Positions 7,543-15,890 of a stretch of DNA of 34,248 bases are shown piece after piece. The notes under the pieces were generated by a model. The model saw only the letters and a list, made by a program, of their open reading frames with translations. It was not told the origin of the DNA and ran no database searches. Source of the stretch: an uncultured Bacteroidota bacterium (lineage in GTDB: Bacteria > Bacteroidota > Bacteroidia > Flavobacteriales > Flavobacteriaceae); assembly GCA_937136025.1 (NCBI GenBank), contig CAKZOC010000235.1, forward strand, positions 1 through 34,248. The letters are read 5' to 3'. Within the stretch, counting starts at the first letter, position 1. Every line of letters starts with the position of its first letter. The translations under genes and the position numbers were made by a program.

Positions 7543-9978
7543 ATGAATAGAACCTTCAAACGCATTTTGATCATACTTCTGGCCATCCTTGGCTTCCTGC
7601 TCATAATTGCGCTGATCGGCGGGTTCTATATCAATTCTGCTTTTCTCAGCTTTGGCCTGACACAAACACAACCCGATACAGAGATTGATATACTCACAAC
7701 AGGCGGATTTCAATTTCGGGATTTAAACCGCAACGGCGTGCTCGACCCTTATGAAGACTCCCGAATTTCAATGGAAGAAAGGACAGAGGACCTGCTCAGC
7801 CGGCTGACCCTGGAAGAAAAAATCAATATGCTCAAGGGATCTGGAATCAAATCCCTGCTTTCCATGGAAGATCCGGACCTGTTGGTGCCGGGTGCCGCCG
7901 GAACCATTGAACCCGTTCATCGTTTGGGCATTCCGCGGGTATATCTCGCCGATGGGCCGGCGGGACTGCGGATAACACCTGTGCGAAAAGAATCGGATAA
8001 AACCTATTATGCTACCGCTTTTCCCATAGCTACCTTACTGGCCTCTACCTGGAATGTAGATTTGGTTCAGGATGTAGGACGGGCTATGGGCAATGAAGTT
8101 CTCGAATATGGGCTGGATGTACTGCTGGCGCCCGGGGCCAATATTCAGCGGAATCCGCTCTGCGGCAGGAATTTTGAATACTATTCCGAGGATCCGCTCT
8201 TGTCTGGATATATAGGTGCGGCCATGGTCAATGGGATTGAATCCAATGGGGTAGGCACATCAGTCAAACACTTCGTGGCAAACAATCAGGAGTCCGGCCG
8301 ATATGGCAATGATGTTATCGCTTCGCAGCGGGCCTTACGGGAGATTTACCTGAAAGGTTTTGAGATTATCGTCAAAGAATCCCAGCCCTGGACGATCATG
8401 TCTTCCTATAATAAGGTCAACGGCACCTATACCTCTCAGAGTCGCAGGTTGCTCACGGATATTCTCAGAGATGAGTGGGGTTTTGAAGGGCTTGTGGTTA
8501 CGGACTGGTTCGGAGGTTCAGATGCTGTAGCTCAAATACAGGCGGGGAATGACCTCCTGCAACCGGGGACGCGAAAACAGTGGAAGGCCTTAAAGGAAGC
8601 CTCCGAAGAAGGTGCCTTGAGTGAAGGCGATATCAATACCTCAGTACGGCGTATCTTAAAACTGGTTCTGGGATCCAGAAAAATGGATAACTACGCCTTT
8701 ACGAATGCCCCTGATCTGAAAAACCATGCGCGCATTACCCGGGAATCGGCCTCAGAAGGCATGGTCCTGCTGAAGAACGAGCAGGTGCTCCCTTTACAGG
8801 GCTCTGAAAAAATCGCCCTTTTTGGGGTGACATCTTTTGAGTTTATTGCCGGGGGTACAGGCTCCGGAGACGTCAATGAAGCCTATACGGTTTCCCTGCA
8901 GGAAGGCTTGAAGAATGCCGGGTTCGATATTGACCAGAATACGGCAGACGCCTTTGAAGCCCACAAGAAAAAAAACAGAGATGCCTTTGTAAAACCAGAA
9001 GGTTTTGAGGCTATGACCAATCCATATAATCCGCCCCAGCTTATTCCTTCTCCAGATCTTTTACAAAAGGCTGCCGGGGAAGCGGATATCGCCATAGTGA
9101 CCCTGGGACGCAATGCCGGGGAAGGCGCAGACCGGGTGGAAAAAGATGATTTTCTTTTGTCCAAAACAGAAAAAGAATTGATTCAAAACGTCAGCGAAAC
9201 CTTCCATAAGGCAGGAAAAAAGTGTCTTGTTGTGATGAATGTGGGGGGCGTTGTCGAAACGGCTTCCTGGAAGGTGCTTCCGGATGCCATACTGCTGGCC
9301 TGGCAGGGCGGACAGGAAGGTGGGAATGCTGTTGCGGATATTCTCAGCGGGAAAGTGAACCCAAGCGGAAAACTACCGATGACCTTTCCCGTCCATTTGG
9401 CCGATCATGCCTCCTCCGCGAATTTTCCTATGGATGGAGAACCGATACGTTTTACGGATGCCATGTTTGGAGTGGAAGAGAAACCGGAAAGCGAAAAAAT
9501 CCCCAATACGGATTTTACAAAATATGAAGAAGGAATCTATGTGGGATACCGGCATTTTGACACGCAAAACAAGGAGGTGTCCTATCCTTTCGGCTACGGC
9601 CTTTCCTATACCGATTTTAATTTTTCGGTCATGGAAGTCGCCGTGAACGACTCCTCCATAGACGTTGGAATAACCGTAAAAAATACAGGGGAAATCCCCG
9701 GGAAAGAGGTGGTCCAAATCTATAGCTCAAAACCTGACACAAGCATTGAGCGGCCCCGGCGTGAGTTGCGTGCTTTTGGGAAAACACCCCTGCTGCAGCC
9801 GGGAGATTCCACCCGCATCCATCTCAGCGTTCCCGTTTCGGAATTATCCTATTGGAGTGAAAACAAATCGGGTTGGGAATTGGAGCCGGGCACCTATGTC
9901 CTGGAAGCGGGTACTTCTTCCAGAGATATAAAGGTAAGCCTGCCTGTTGAGGTTGGGATGCCTCAGAAGGTCCAATAA
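7543..9978 (+). CDS. Membrane-anchored GH3 beta-glucosidase-type glycosidase
   Basis: Hydrolyses terminal beta-linked sugars from oligosaccharides in the periplasm. The frame is open further upstream, but this ATG gives a classic N-terminal membrane segment (residues about 8-32, FKRILIILLAILGFLLI and so on) and leaves the candidate promoter outside the gene, giving 811 residues. A Ca-loop-like motif DLNRNGVLDPYED precedes the catalytic domain. The TIM barrel contains LADGPAGLR, the KHF/N segment SVKHFVANNQES, and the nucleophile D321 in LVVTDWFGG. The (alpha/beta)6 sandwich follows (GMVLLKNEQVLPL, GEGADR with a candidate acid/base nearby), then a fibronectin-III-like C-terminal domain from about residue 715. 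The substrate is not decidable; beta-glucosidase or beta-xylosidase are the usual activities. No T9SS tail is visible. Confidence 0.93.
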   Translation: MNRTFKRILIILLAILGFLLIIALIGGFYINSAFLSFGLTQTQPDTEIDILTTGGFQFRDLNRNGVLDPYEDSRISMEERTEDLLSRLTLEEKINMLKGSGIKSLLSMEDPDLLVPGAAGTIEPVHRLGIPRVYLADGPAGLRITPVRKESDKTYYATAFPIATLLASTWNVDLVQDVGRAMGNEVLEYGLDVLLAPGANIQRNPLCGRNFEYYSEDPLLSGYIGAAMVNGIESNGVGTSVKHFVANNQESGRYGNDVIASQRALREIYLKGFEIIVKESQPWTIMSSYNKVNGTYTSQSRRLLTDILRDEWGFEGLVVTDWFGGSDAVAQIQAGNDLLQPGTRKQWKALKEASEEGALSEGDINTSVRRILKLVLGSRKMDNYAFTNAPDLKNHARITRESASEGMVLLKNEQVLPLQGSEKIALFGVTSFEFIAGGTGSGDVNEAYTVSLQEGLKNAGFDIDQNTADAFEAHKKKNRDAFVKPEGFEAMTNPYNPPQLIPSPDLLQKAAGEADIAIVTLGRNAGEGADRVEKDDFLLSKTEKELIQNVSETFHKAGKKCLVVMNVGGVVETASWKVLPDAILLAWQGGQEGGNAVADILSGKVNPSGKLPMTFPVHLADHASSANFPMDGEPIRFTDAMFGVEEKPESEKIPNTDFTKYEEGIYVGYRHFDTQNKEVSYPFGYGLSYTDFNFSVMEVAVNDSSIDVGITVKNTGEIPGKEVVQIYSSKPDTSIERPRRELRAFGKTPLLQPGDSTRIHLSVPVSELSYWSENKSGWELEPGTYVLEAGTSSRDIKVSLPVEVGMPQKVQ

Positions 9979-10061
9979 TGTGGGAGGTTTCCCAAAAGTA
10001 AAATATTAATACCGAGCCCTTATGAACGTACAGTTTAAACCCGATAAAAACACCTTTGAAA

Positions 10062-10541
10062 TTAAGGGTTTTCAGGCAGAGTTTTCATAAACCTTCCAAT
10101 CAGAAAACCGATCAGAAAAAAGAACACTACGCCAATCCCTGCCGCAATACCGATAATCTGGGAGGGATTCATAAATCCGGGAAGCACGCGAATAGTGAGT
10201 TCCGCCAGTCCGGCAGCCCAAACCCCCAGGGCGGCACCCGTCATACCGCTAATATGGCGTCTGAGCCAGTTTGCAGGTCTTCGGCGAATCGCCGGAATCA
10301 TCCCATATAGCAGAGACCCCATTGAGATCATAACAAATACATGGAGTAGATTGAACCGTCCGGTGAGGTTATACATAAAACCTGCACTTACGTTGACAAT
10401 AAGCAGCGTACTGGCAAAAGCATAACCAAGGCGTTTGTGAAAGGGGGTGCCTTTGGGGGCAATGAGAACGAATGCCGCCAATAGGAGGGCTAAAAGGGCG
10501 GAACCGATATGAAGCTGTGAAAATATGTTTGCTGTTTCCAT
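10062..10541 (-). CDS. DUF2306-like multi-pass membrane protein
   Basis: A 159-residue integral membrane protein with about four hydrophobic segments: LHIGSALLALLLAAFVLIAPKG, LGYAFASTLLIVNVSAGFMY, LLHVFVMISMGSLLYGMIPAI, and a last one GIAAGIGVVFFFLIGFLIG. The start HIGSA...APKGTPFHKRLGY carries the HxxxG / KGTxxH pattern I associate with DUF2306 proteins, whose histidines are suspected haem or metal ligands; function is unproven. The ATG is immediately preceded by ACTATT, and the box ATATCACTAT recurs in the palindrome before the SPFH gene near 31954. The gene converges on the GH3 gene with 83 bases between. Confidence 0.75.
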   Translation of the reverse strand: METANIFSQLHIGSALLALLLAAFVLIAPKGTPFHKRLGYAFASTLLIVNVSAGFMYNLTGRFNLLHVFVMISMGSLLYGMIPAIRRRPANWLRRHISGMTGAALGVWAAGLAELTIRVLPGFMNPSQIIGIAAGIGVVFFFLIGFLIGRFMKTLPENP

Positions 10542-10552
10542 AATAGTGATAT
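10540..10552 (-). promoter_or_regulatory. Possible regulatory box shared with the SPFH operon
   Basis: On the minus strand the bases touching the start codon read ATATCACTATTAT. The core ATATCACTAT is repeated exactly at 31954-31963 within the SPFH palindrome. Here only half of the palindrome is recognisable. The AT-rich composition makes chance recurrence possible. Confidence 0.25.
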
Positions 10553-10666
10553 AAAGTAATTTATTTCAATTATCAAAATGCCGGAAGAAAAAGCAACAAG
10601 CATCTGCTCTGCATCCCCACAATTCCATAGAATCGGTTACCTTTCTGACAGATAATTCACCCATCT

Positions 10667-11074
10667 ATGATCACCTATACCCTCGAAAAAAATATTTCAT
10701 CTGAAGCCTTCAGGGAAATCCTTATACATTCGGGTCTGGGAGCCCGCAGGCCCGTGGACGATCCGGAACGCTTACGCGCGATGATCACCAATGCCAACCT
10801 GATACTCACCGCCCGGGACGCTGGCGAACTTATCGGCATCGCACGCAGTGTCACAGATTTTGTGTACTGCACCTACCTCTCAGATTTGGCTGTCCACCAA
10901 AAATACCAGGCCAAAGGTATAGGGACTGAGCTTATTCGTCAAACAAAACTACAGACCCCACAGGCCAAACTCATTCTGCTATCGGCCCCGGCCGCAACCG
11001 CATATTACCCCAAAATCGGGATGGACAGACATAACTTCTGTTACTATCTGGACGATGTGCAGCAGTTGAAATAA
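10667..11074 (+). CDS. GNAT-family N-acetyltransferase
   Basis: A 135-residue single-domain acetyltransferase predicted to move an acetyl group from acetyl-CoA to an amine. The central strand YLSDLAVHQKYQAKGIGTELI contains motif A, with the CoA pyrophosphate-binding Q-x-K-G-I-G-T loop at about residues 81-86. The C-terminal part (LILLSAPAATAYYPKIGMDR) carries the tyrosine region typical of the fold; the family often uses a Tyr here as general acid. No signal peptide, so cytosolic. The acceptor is unknown: small molecule, peptide or antibiotic are all possible. It is divergent from the DUF2306-like gene with 125 bases between; TACCTTTC at about 10638 could be a promoter element. Confidence 0.88.
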   Translation: MITYTLEKNISSEAFREILIHSGLGARRPVDDPERLRAMITNANLILTARDAGELIGIARSVTDFVYCTYLSDLAVHQKYQAKGIGTELIRQTKLQTPQAKLILLSAPAATAYYPKIGMDRHNFCYYLDDVQQLK

Positions 11075-11205
11075 CCCGTATCGAAAATTATATTTACATT
11101 AAACCTCTCTTTCGAAAAACAAATACCGCCGTCCGTGGCAAACGGCCTCTGGCCTCAAGGGGGATTAATCCAATAAGGCAGAAGAAACCTTAAAAAGACT
11201 TAGCT

Positions 11206-12261
11206 ATGTATACTGGAAGGGTATATCGCATATGGGACATGGCCAAATGGACGCGCTTTGAAACCCTCCTGTTCATTTTAATCATTTCAATTTGGGTTTC
11301 CGCCTATTATTTTCTGGATCTGCAATGGCTGCGTATTCCCTGGACACCCATGGCCCTAATCGGAACAGCCGTAGCTTTTATCATTGGGTTTCAGAACAAT
11401 GCCGTCTATGGTCGGATCTGGGAGGCCCGGAAAATCTGGGGCGGGATTGTGAATACTTCCCGAACCTTTGGAATTTTTGTTCAGGACATGCTCACGGCGG
11501 AGAACCTGAAGACTCAATCCCCCCCGATTGACATTCCTGCAGCCATCCGGGAGCTTACCTATCGGCATATTGCCTGGATGACTGCGCTCAGACACGCCAT
11601 GCGCAGTCCAAGAACCTGGGAAACCACCAGCCAACACAGAACCAATCGTGAATGGGGGATTCGCACCCCGGAAGAAGGCGCTACCCTGGAGGACGACCTG
11701 AAGGAATACCTCAGTGAAGAGGATCTCGCTTATGCCCTATCCAAAAACAATGTGCAAACAGCCATCCTCTACCTCCAATCCCACCACCTGAGAATCTTAA
11801 AAGAACAAGGAGTGATTTGGGAGTTTTCCTTTCTGGAACTCGAAGCCATTCTACAAGAACTCCTCACCCTGCAGGGACAAACCGAACGTATTAAAAATTT
11901 CCCGTATCCCCGCCAATACGCCTCTCTGAACCATTATTTTATGTGGTTGCTCCTGATACTGCTGCCCATGGCACTGGTTCCCCAGTTTATAGATATTGGA
12001 AATGATATTGCAGGGGCCTATCCCATCCTTGGGGATCTTTTTATATGGTTTGCTATTCCCATTTACACGGCTGTGGCATGGATGTTTCACACCATGGAGC
12101 GCATTGGACGGACGGGGGAAAACCCTTTCGAAGGCACCTCCAACGATGTCCCGATCTCAACTATTTCCAGAGGCATCGAAATCGACCTGAGACAGAATCT
12201 CGGAGAATCCCCGGATCGCATACCCGCCCCCTTTCCCTCCGAGTATGGGGTACAGTTTTAA
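11206..12261 (+). CDS. Bestrophin-type anion channel (bestrophin/UPF0187 family)
   Basis: A 351-residue membrane protein likely forming a pentameric anion channel in the inner membrane. An N-terminal helix pair (TLLFILIISIWVSAYYFL and MALIGTAVAFIIGFQNNAVY) is followed by the family's RIWEARKIWGGIVNTSR segment, which corresponds to the conserved cytoplasmic region. A second hydrophobic pair lies at residues about 240-300 (YFMWLLLILLPMALVPQFI and LFIWFAIPIYTAVAWMFHTMERIG). The C-terminus carries ENPFEGTSNDVPISTISRGIEIDLRQ, which strongly matches bacterial bestrophins (KpBest/YneE-like). The gene is followed by 172 bases containing a candidate promoter for the next gene. TATATTTA at 11089 may be its own -7 element. 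Confidence 0.9.
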   Translation: MYTGRVYRIWDMAKWTRFETLLFILIISIWVSAYYFLDLQWLRIPWTPMALIGTAVAFIIGFQNNAVYGRIWEARKIWGGIVNTSRTFGIFVQDMLTAENLKTQSPPIDIPAAIRELTYRHIAWMTALRHAMRSPRTWETTSQHRTNREWGIRTPEEGATLEDDLKEYLSEEDLAYALSKNNVQTAILYLQSHHLRILKEQGVIWEFSFLELEAILQELLTLQGQTERIKNFPYPRQYASLNHYFMWLLLILLPMALVPQFIDIGNDIAGAYPILGDLFIWFAIPIYTAVAWMFHTMERIGRTGENPFEGTSNDVPISTISRGIEIDLRQNLGESPDRIPAPFPSEYGVQF

Positions 12262-12360
12262 CGATCTGAACAATACCCGGACACTACAGAATGAACAAAT
12301 CCTGCTAAAGATCCGATACAACTTCAGATTATAAGATTTCGAATCAGGATCCAAAATAGT

Positions 12361-12368
12361 TAATTTTG
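12361..12368 (+). promoter_or_regulatory. Candidate -7 promoter element before the exported methyltransferase gene
   Basis: TAATTTTG matches TAnnTTTG exactly, 66 bases before the start codon. No clear TTG lies at the expected upstream distance. Confidence 0.3.
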
Positions 12369-12433
12369 AATGTTTGAAGTTCAACTTTAATTGAAGCAAG
12401 CACTTAAAAACCCCATACGTAAAATCACTCCCA

Positions 12434-13222
12434 ATGGAACCTCATTCCAATATCAGGCGACCCCGTCAAAGATCCTACCTTAAGCCTTTTGCGAATATCT
12501 GCCAAACACGACCCCTGCTTGTGGCCGGACTTTTGGCATGCCTGCTATGGTGGAATCCGTCTTACGGGCAGCCCCATAGCCCTAAAGATGGATACACCTA
12601 TAAAAAAGGAGACCCCAACGGCATCGGAAAATGGTATATGGGTCGTGAAATCGCGTTTGTTATGGGATATCAGGGTATGGGATGGCTGGAGCGTCCGGAA
12701 CGCGAGGCCGAAGAGAAAACCTCAACCCTTATTGAAAATCTGGAGATTCGCTCCCAGGACCGTATTGCTGATATCGGTGCCGGGTCCGGGTATCACGTTT
12801 TCCGCATGGCCCCCCTTGCCGCAGAGGGTGTAGTATACGCCGTGGATATTCAACCTGAAATGCTGGAGGTGATTGAACGTCGTAAAAAAACAACCGGTAT
12901 TGAGAATATTCAGCTGATCGCCGGGGATGAAAAAAGTGTGAACCTACCGGAGAACTCCGTAGATAAAATACTGATGGTGGATGTATATCACGAATTCAGT
13001 TATCCGGCCGAAATTATGGCATCTATAATAAAGGCCTTGCGACCGGGAGGTAAGGTCTATCTCATTGAATACCGGGGAGAAGATGAATCGATCCCTATAA
13101 AGAAATTACATAAAATGACTGTAAACCAGGCTGTAAAAGAGATGACGGCAGTCGGTTTAACACTTCATGAGAACCTTTCCAATCTGCCCAGACAACACTG
13201 TATGATCTTCGTTAAAGATTGA
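12434..13222 (+). CDS. Class I SAM-dependent methyltransferase with an N-terminal export signal
   Basis: A 262-residue Rossmann-fold methyltransferase. The SAM-binding motif I is IADIGAGSGYHVF (residues 111-123, D113 and the GxGxG loop). The acidic residue of motif II is D138 in VYAVDIQPEML, and motif IV is KILMVDVYHEFSYPAE with VYHEF near the active site. RPGGKVYLIEY follows. The region in front of the fold is unusual: a basic stretch (RRPRQRSYLKP), a hydrophobic core (LLVAGLLACLLWW, residues about 28-40) and YGQP look like a Sec signal. GKWYMGREIAFVMGYQGMGWLERPERE links it to the fold and resembles similar proteins in Bacteroidota and planctomycetes. An alternative is a cytosolic start at M69, but no start signal favours it. 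Substrate unknown. Confidence 0.85.
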   Translation: MEPHSNIRRPRQRSYLKPFANICQTRPLLVAGLLACLLWWNPSYGQPHSPKDGYTYKKGDPNGIGKWYMGREIAFVMGYQGMGWLERPEREAEEKTSTLIENLEIRSQDRIADIGAGSGYHVFRMAPLAAEGVVYAVDIQPEMLEVIERRKKTTGIENIQLIAGDEKSVNLPENSVDKILMVDVYHEFSYPAEIMASIIKALRPGGKVYLIEYRGEDESIPIKKLHKMTVNQAVKEMTAVGLTLHENLSNLPRQHCMIFVKD

Positions 13223-13261
13223 AAAACAGTTCCGCCGAAAGACCTGTGACTCCCAGCGATG

Positions 13262-13278
13262 GCCTTGGAAAGGCTTTT
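13262..13278 (+). terminator. Weak intrinsic terminator
   Basis: GCCTT and AAGGC form a 5-bp stem with a 3-base loop, followed by TTTT, about 40 bases after the methyltransferase stop. The stem is short, so termination may be partial. Confidence 0.35.
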
Positions 13279-13351
13279 AAATAGGTACAAATGTCCGTTT
13301 GAACATTCCAAAATTAGAAGCTGATTCAGAGGTATGAAACTAAAAATCACC

Positions 13352-13359
13352 TACTTTTG
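13352..13359 (+). promoter_or_regulatory. Candidate -7 promoter element before the KAS III gene
   Basis: TACTTTTG matches TAnnTTTG exactly, about 140 bases before the start codon. The leader it implies contains a small inverted repeat, CCGCC/GGCGG, at 13453-13472. No -33 TTG is seen at the usual spacing. Confidence 0.35.
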
Positions 13360-13497
13360 TCGGAATTTAAAAACCCCCTGAAATCCCGCAGTGTTTCTTC
13401 GGTCATCCGCTTCTACAGATCTATCGGGATCACCTGAGCAGAAACCGGCATACCGCCGCAGGTCTCAGGCGGAAAACACCAACCTGAACGCGTTTTA

Positions 13498-14580
13498 ATG
13501 AACACCCTCATCAACAGTGTTATTACCGGTACCGGGAGTTATATCCCCAAGCGGCGCATTGATAATCAAGACTTCCTGACTACTGAATTTTACGATTCAA
13601 CCGGAGTCAAACTCGACAAACCCAACCGGGAAATCATCGATAAATTCCTGGAGATCACCACCATATCGGAAAGGCGCTATGCCAAAAAAAGTACGATGAC
13701 CTCTCATATGGCCACCTGGGCTGCAGAGCAGGCTATTGCAGCTTCGGGAATCGATAAAGAAACTCTGGATTTTATAATTGTAGCCCATAATTTTGGAGAT
13801 CTGCACTCGGGAGAAACGCATACAGACATGGTTCCCAGCATTGCGGCCCGGGTCAAGCACAAACTGCAGATTAAAAATCCGGAAACCGTTGCCTATGACA
13901 TGATTTTTGGCTGTCCGGGATGGCTGGAATCCCTGATACAGGCCAATTATTACATACAGTCAGGAGATGCGCACAAAGTGCTGGTTATCGGTGCTGAGAC
14001 ACTCTCCAGAATCTTCGACCCCCACGATCGGGACGGTATGATCTATGCAGACGGAGCGGGAGCCGTAATTCTCGAAGCCCGTCAGGGCGAAACTAAAATG
14101 GGCGTTCTTGCGCATAAAACCCGTTCGGATACCCTGGTCTATTCCCAAATGCTCTACATGGGCAAATCGTACAAAAAAGACGATGAAAACGGAGCGGATC
14201 GCTACTTAAAAATGCATGGACGTAAACTCTACCAATACGCGCTGGAACACGTCCCCCAGGCTATTAAAGCATGCCTTGAAAAAAGCGATATCCCCATAGC
14301 GTCGGTTAAAAAACTACTGATCCATCAGGCAAATGGCAAAATGGACGATGCCATTTTAAAAAGGCTGTATGCCCTCTATGGGATCGATACCCCTCCTGAA
14401 TGTGTCATGCCCATGACCATTGCCTGGTTGGGTAATTCTTCTGTAGCTACGATCCCAACCCTTATGGACCTTATTGTCAAAGGGGAAATGCCGGGACACG
14501 AAATAAACCCCGGAGATGTGATTGTCTTTGCCTCGGTGGGTGCGGGTATGAACATCAACGCTATGGTGTACCGGGCATAA
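13498..14580 (+). CDS. 3-oxoacyl-ACP synthase III-type ketosynthase (FabH-like)
   Basis: Condenses an acyl-CoA primer with a malonyl-ACP-type extender, the first step of fatty acid or related chain synthesis, in the cytosol. The complete thiolase-fold triad is visible: C139 in FGCPGWLESL, H276 in LLIHQANGKMDD, N313 in WLGNSSVATIP. DGMIYADGAGAVILEA is the conserved mid-domain segment. It has 360 residues against about 320-335 for housekeeping FabH. The extra residues are near the N-terminus (FYDSTGVKLDKPNREI) and around 205-235, so it may be a paralogue with a different primer. No acyl carrier protein or reductase genes are adjacent, which argues against a polyketide cluster. A small DUF2007 gene follows 43 bases downstream. 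Confidence 0.92.
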   Translation: MNTLINSVITGTGSYIPKRRIDNQDFLTTEFYDSTGVKLDKPNREIIDKFLEITTISERRYAKKSTMTSHMATWAAEQAIAASGIDKETLDFIIVAHNFGDLHSGETHTDMVPSIAARVKHKLQIKNPETVAYDMIFGCPGWLESLIQANYYIQSGDAHKVLVIGAETLSRIFDPHDRDGMIYADGAGAVILEARQGETKMGVLAHKTRSDTLVYSQMLYMGKSYKKDDENGADRYLKMHGRKLYQYALEHVPQAIKACLEKSDIPIASVKKLLIHQANGKMDDAILKRLYALYGIDTPPECVMPMTIAWLGNSSVATIPTLMDLIVKGEMPGHEINPGDVIVFASVGAGMNINAMVYRA

Positions 14581-14623
14581 ATTACCGGCTCCACTTGTCG
14601 GTTCTATTCCTTATCTTTAGTAG

Positions 14624-14869
14624 ATGAAAAAAGATGAGAATAAAGAAGGGTTTGTTCACCTGTATTCCGGATCTGAAGTCCGTGTAATCCTGTTAAAAGG
14701 ATTGTTAGAGGATAAGGGTATTGATGTAATTGTTCAAAATGATTATCAGTCGGGGATTTCCGCCGGCTTTGCCGGAGGTACCGTAAACACCATACGTCTC
14801 AAAGTACATTCTTCGGACCTTGAAAAAGCGCAGCCTGTGTTGGAAGACTTTATCCAAAACCAGCATTAA
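14624..14869 (+). CDS. DUF2007 putative signal-transducing protein
   Basis: An 81-residue cytosolic protein. The fold pattern matches DUF2007: VHLYSGSEVRVILLKGLLEDKGIDVIVQND, then a Gly-rich turn, then IRLKVHSSDLEKAQPVLEDFI. Family knowledge: small ferredoxin-like proteins near or fused to regulatory genes, biochemistry unknown. TATCTTTA at 14612-14619, just before the start, resembles the local -7 motif, which would make this a nearly leaderless gene; the TTG at 14595 is closer than usual. Only 9 bases separate its stop from the next start codon, so it probably heads the tightly packed group reaching 18193. Confidence 0.82.
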   Translation: MKKDENKEGFVHLYSGSEVRVILLKGLLEDKGIDVIVQNDYQSGISAGFAGGTVNTIRLKVHSSDLEKAQPVLEDFIQNQH

Positions 14870-14878
14870 TCGGGAGAA

Positions 14879-15883
14879 TTGATACTCAGGTTGCCCTACA
14901 AATCTCCGCTTCCCACCCGGGTGAATGTCACCTTGTTTTTGCTCCTGGCACTTTCGTCGGGCTTTACGGCTGTAGCCCAGGAATCCGATGGGGCTTCCAA
15001 CACCCTTTTTATCGATACGCATGAGGTAGTCTCTATTTCGGACTCCAGACAGTACATCCGGATGAAGGGATCGCCTTCAAATCCGATATTCCTTTTTTTA
15101 GCCGGAGGACCCGGAGATACAGTGACCGGGAGGATGAAACAGCTATTTTCAAAACTCTCAGGAGAATTTTTAGTGGTTCTTTGGGATATCCGAAGTACAG
15201 GTGAAACAGCTAAATTAGATAATCCACCCCGGGAGTTATCCCAGGAATTATTTCAGGAGGATACCCGTGAATTGGTAGACTATTTATTGCACAAGTTTCA
15301 AAAGGAGAAACTCTACCTGGCGGGTTTTTCCTGGGGTTCTGTGCCCGGTTTTTATATGGCGGGTGCGCATCCTGAAAAGCTTCACGCCTTTATTGCGGTA
15401 AACCCCATGATCGATTCCATGACCAGCGAGGCCATTTCCCTTGAAAACCTTAAGAAAGACGCGCTGGCGGATGGCAATTCAACGGCACTCTCTGAGCTGT
15501 CCCAAGTGCAACTTCCCTTTCAAAATGCAGAACAATTATACTATTCCAGAAAATGGCTTTTCTCAAAAGAAGGAAATCGATTTGGGCAAAAGAAAGCCTT
15601 CAGGAAATATGTTTTTGACTGGTCTGACACCTGGCTGGATGTCTTTAACCAGGCTGTTCAAAGGAATTTATTTGAGACATTGCCCGCCCTGGAATGCCCG
15701 GTCTTCTTTATAGTCGGAAAAAAGGATTACCGGATCGATTACAAGATCGCCCAGCAGTACTATCAGCAGGTAAAAGCACCCGAAAAGGACTTCTTCCTGT
15801 TTGAAAACTCCGGACACCTGATACCGTATCGCGATCAGAATCGCTTTCAGGAAACCCTTATCGACTCCATTCTTAAAAATTGA
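14879..15883 (+). CDS. Exported alpha/beta hydrolase (proline iminopeptidase-like fold)
   Basis: A 334-residue serine hydrolase, probably periplasmic. The triad is S151 in GFSWGS, D283 in VGKKDYRID and H313 in NSGHLIP. The oxyanion-hole strand FLFLAGGPGD and the WDIRSTGET turn correspond to the HGGPG and DQRGxGxS signatures of the proline iminopeptidase-like subgroup. A hydrophobic segment VTLFLLLALSSGFTAVAQ serves as signal peptide. The start is uncertain: the TTG at 14879 fits the spacing to the previous gene, but TTG at 14891 or GTG at 14921 would also leave the signal peptide; no ATG is suitable. It sits inside the close-packed group 14624-18193. The substrate, a peptide or an ester, is not decidable. 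Confidence 0.85.
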   Translation: MILRLPYKSPLPTRVNVTLFLLLALSSGFTAVAQESDGASNTLFIDTHEVVSISDSRQYIRMKGSPSNPIFLFLAGGPGDTVTGRMKQLFSKLSGEFLVVLWDIRSTGETAKLDNPPRELSQELFQEDTRELVDYLLHKFQKEKLYLAGFSWGSVPGFYMAGAHPEKLHAFIAVNPMIDSMTSEAISLENLKKDALADGNSTALSELSQVQLPFQNAEQLYYSRKWLFSKEGNRFGQKKAFRKYVFDWSDTWLDVFNQAVQRNLFETLPALECPVFFIVGKKDYRIDYKIAQQYYQQVKAPEKDFFLFENSGHLIPYRDQNRFQETLIDSILKN

Positions 15884-15890
15884 AGCATCC

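Noticed and set aside
7235..7546. Plus-strand frame between the cardiolipin synthase and GH3 genes, and the 91-codon upstream extension of the GH3 frame
   Set aside because: Pro/Lys-rich translation without a domain. The GH3 start at 7543 explains the signal segment better.
9980..9993. TGGGA/TCCCA hairpin after the GH3 stop as a terminator
   Set aside because: A 5-bp stem followed by AAAAGTAAAA on the plus strand, with no T run.
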